From Candidatus Zixiibacteriota bacterium (GTDB lineage Bacteria > Zixibacteria > MSB-5A5 > JAABVY01 > JAHJOQ01): a stretch of 5,586 nucleotides of DNA. The translations under genes and the position numbers were made by a program. The notes beneath the pieces were generated by a model that saw only the letters and a program-made list of their open reading frames with translations, was not told the DNA's origin and did no database searches. The stretch spans positions 1 through 5,586 of the forward strand of contig JAJRZO010000263.1 in NCBI GenBank assembly GCA_024275215.1, written 5' to 3'. Shown here in pieces: positions 5,544 through 5,586 of the stretch. Position 1 is the first letter of the stretch; each line of letters begins with the position of its first letter.

Positions 5544-5586
5544 TCGGACACTTAAGACAAATTTCCTGTGGTGGCTTCTGAAAACA

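Overview
The window is bacterial, at moderate GC (a little under half by eye). It holds one tRNA gene on the + strand at the left edge and a run of seven co-directional genes on the - strand that fills everything else. The lineage cannot be named from the sequence. The FapA/DUF342 protein and the style of the two receiver proteins suggest a flagellate or gliding, environment-sensing, Gram-negative-type bacterium (deltaproteobacterial or FCB-like lineages are possible), but this is a guess.

Layout in transcription order, right to left: a small acidic protein of unknown function whose frame is open to the window edge (5325-5543); a soluble PAS-GAF-HisKA histidine-kinase-like protein (3544-5316); a single-domain response regulator (3195-3551); a short helical protein resembling the signalling tip of a chemoreceptor (2836-3198); a CheB-like protein lacking the CheB catalytic residues (2069-2752); a second CheY-like receiver (1594-1995); and a FapA/DUF342 protein (146-1579). 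Spacing is tight: 8 nt before the kinase-like gene, overlaps between kinase/receiver and receiver/helical protein, and 14 nt before fapA. The two wider gaps (83 and 73 nt) flank the CheB-like gene. No convincing promoter or intrinsic terminator is visible. tRNA-Gly(CCC) converges on the 3' end of the operon.

The striking theme is that the sensory components look degenerate while both receivers look intact. The kinase-like protein keeps its phosphoacceptor His (H383) and the E-x-x-N phosphatase-type motif, but its N, G1 and G2 ATP-binding boxes are gone. The CheB-like protein has lost the Ser, His and Asp of the methylesterase triad. The 120-aa protein aligns without gaps to the MCP hairpin tip, but has lost key tip residues and has no sensor or membrane part. 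I infer a signalling module built from non-catalytic chemosensory and kinase parts that feeds two CheY-like receivers, co-expressed with a FapA-type protein linked elsewhere to flagellar assembly. The individual homologies come from motif reading by eye; the combined system and its output are inference.
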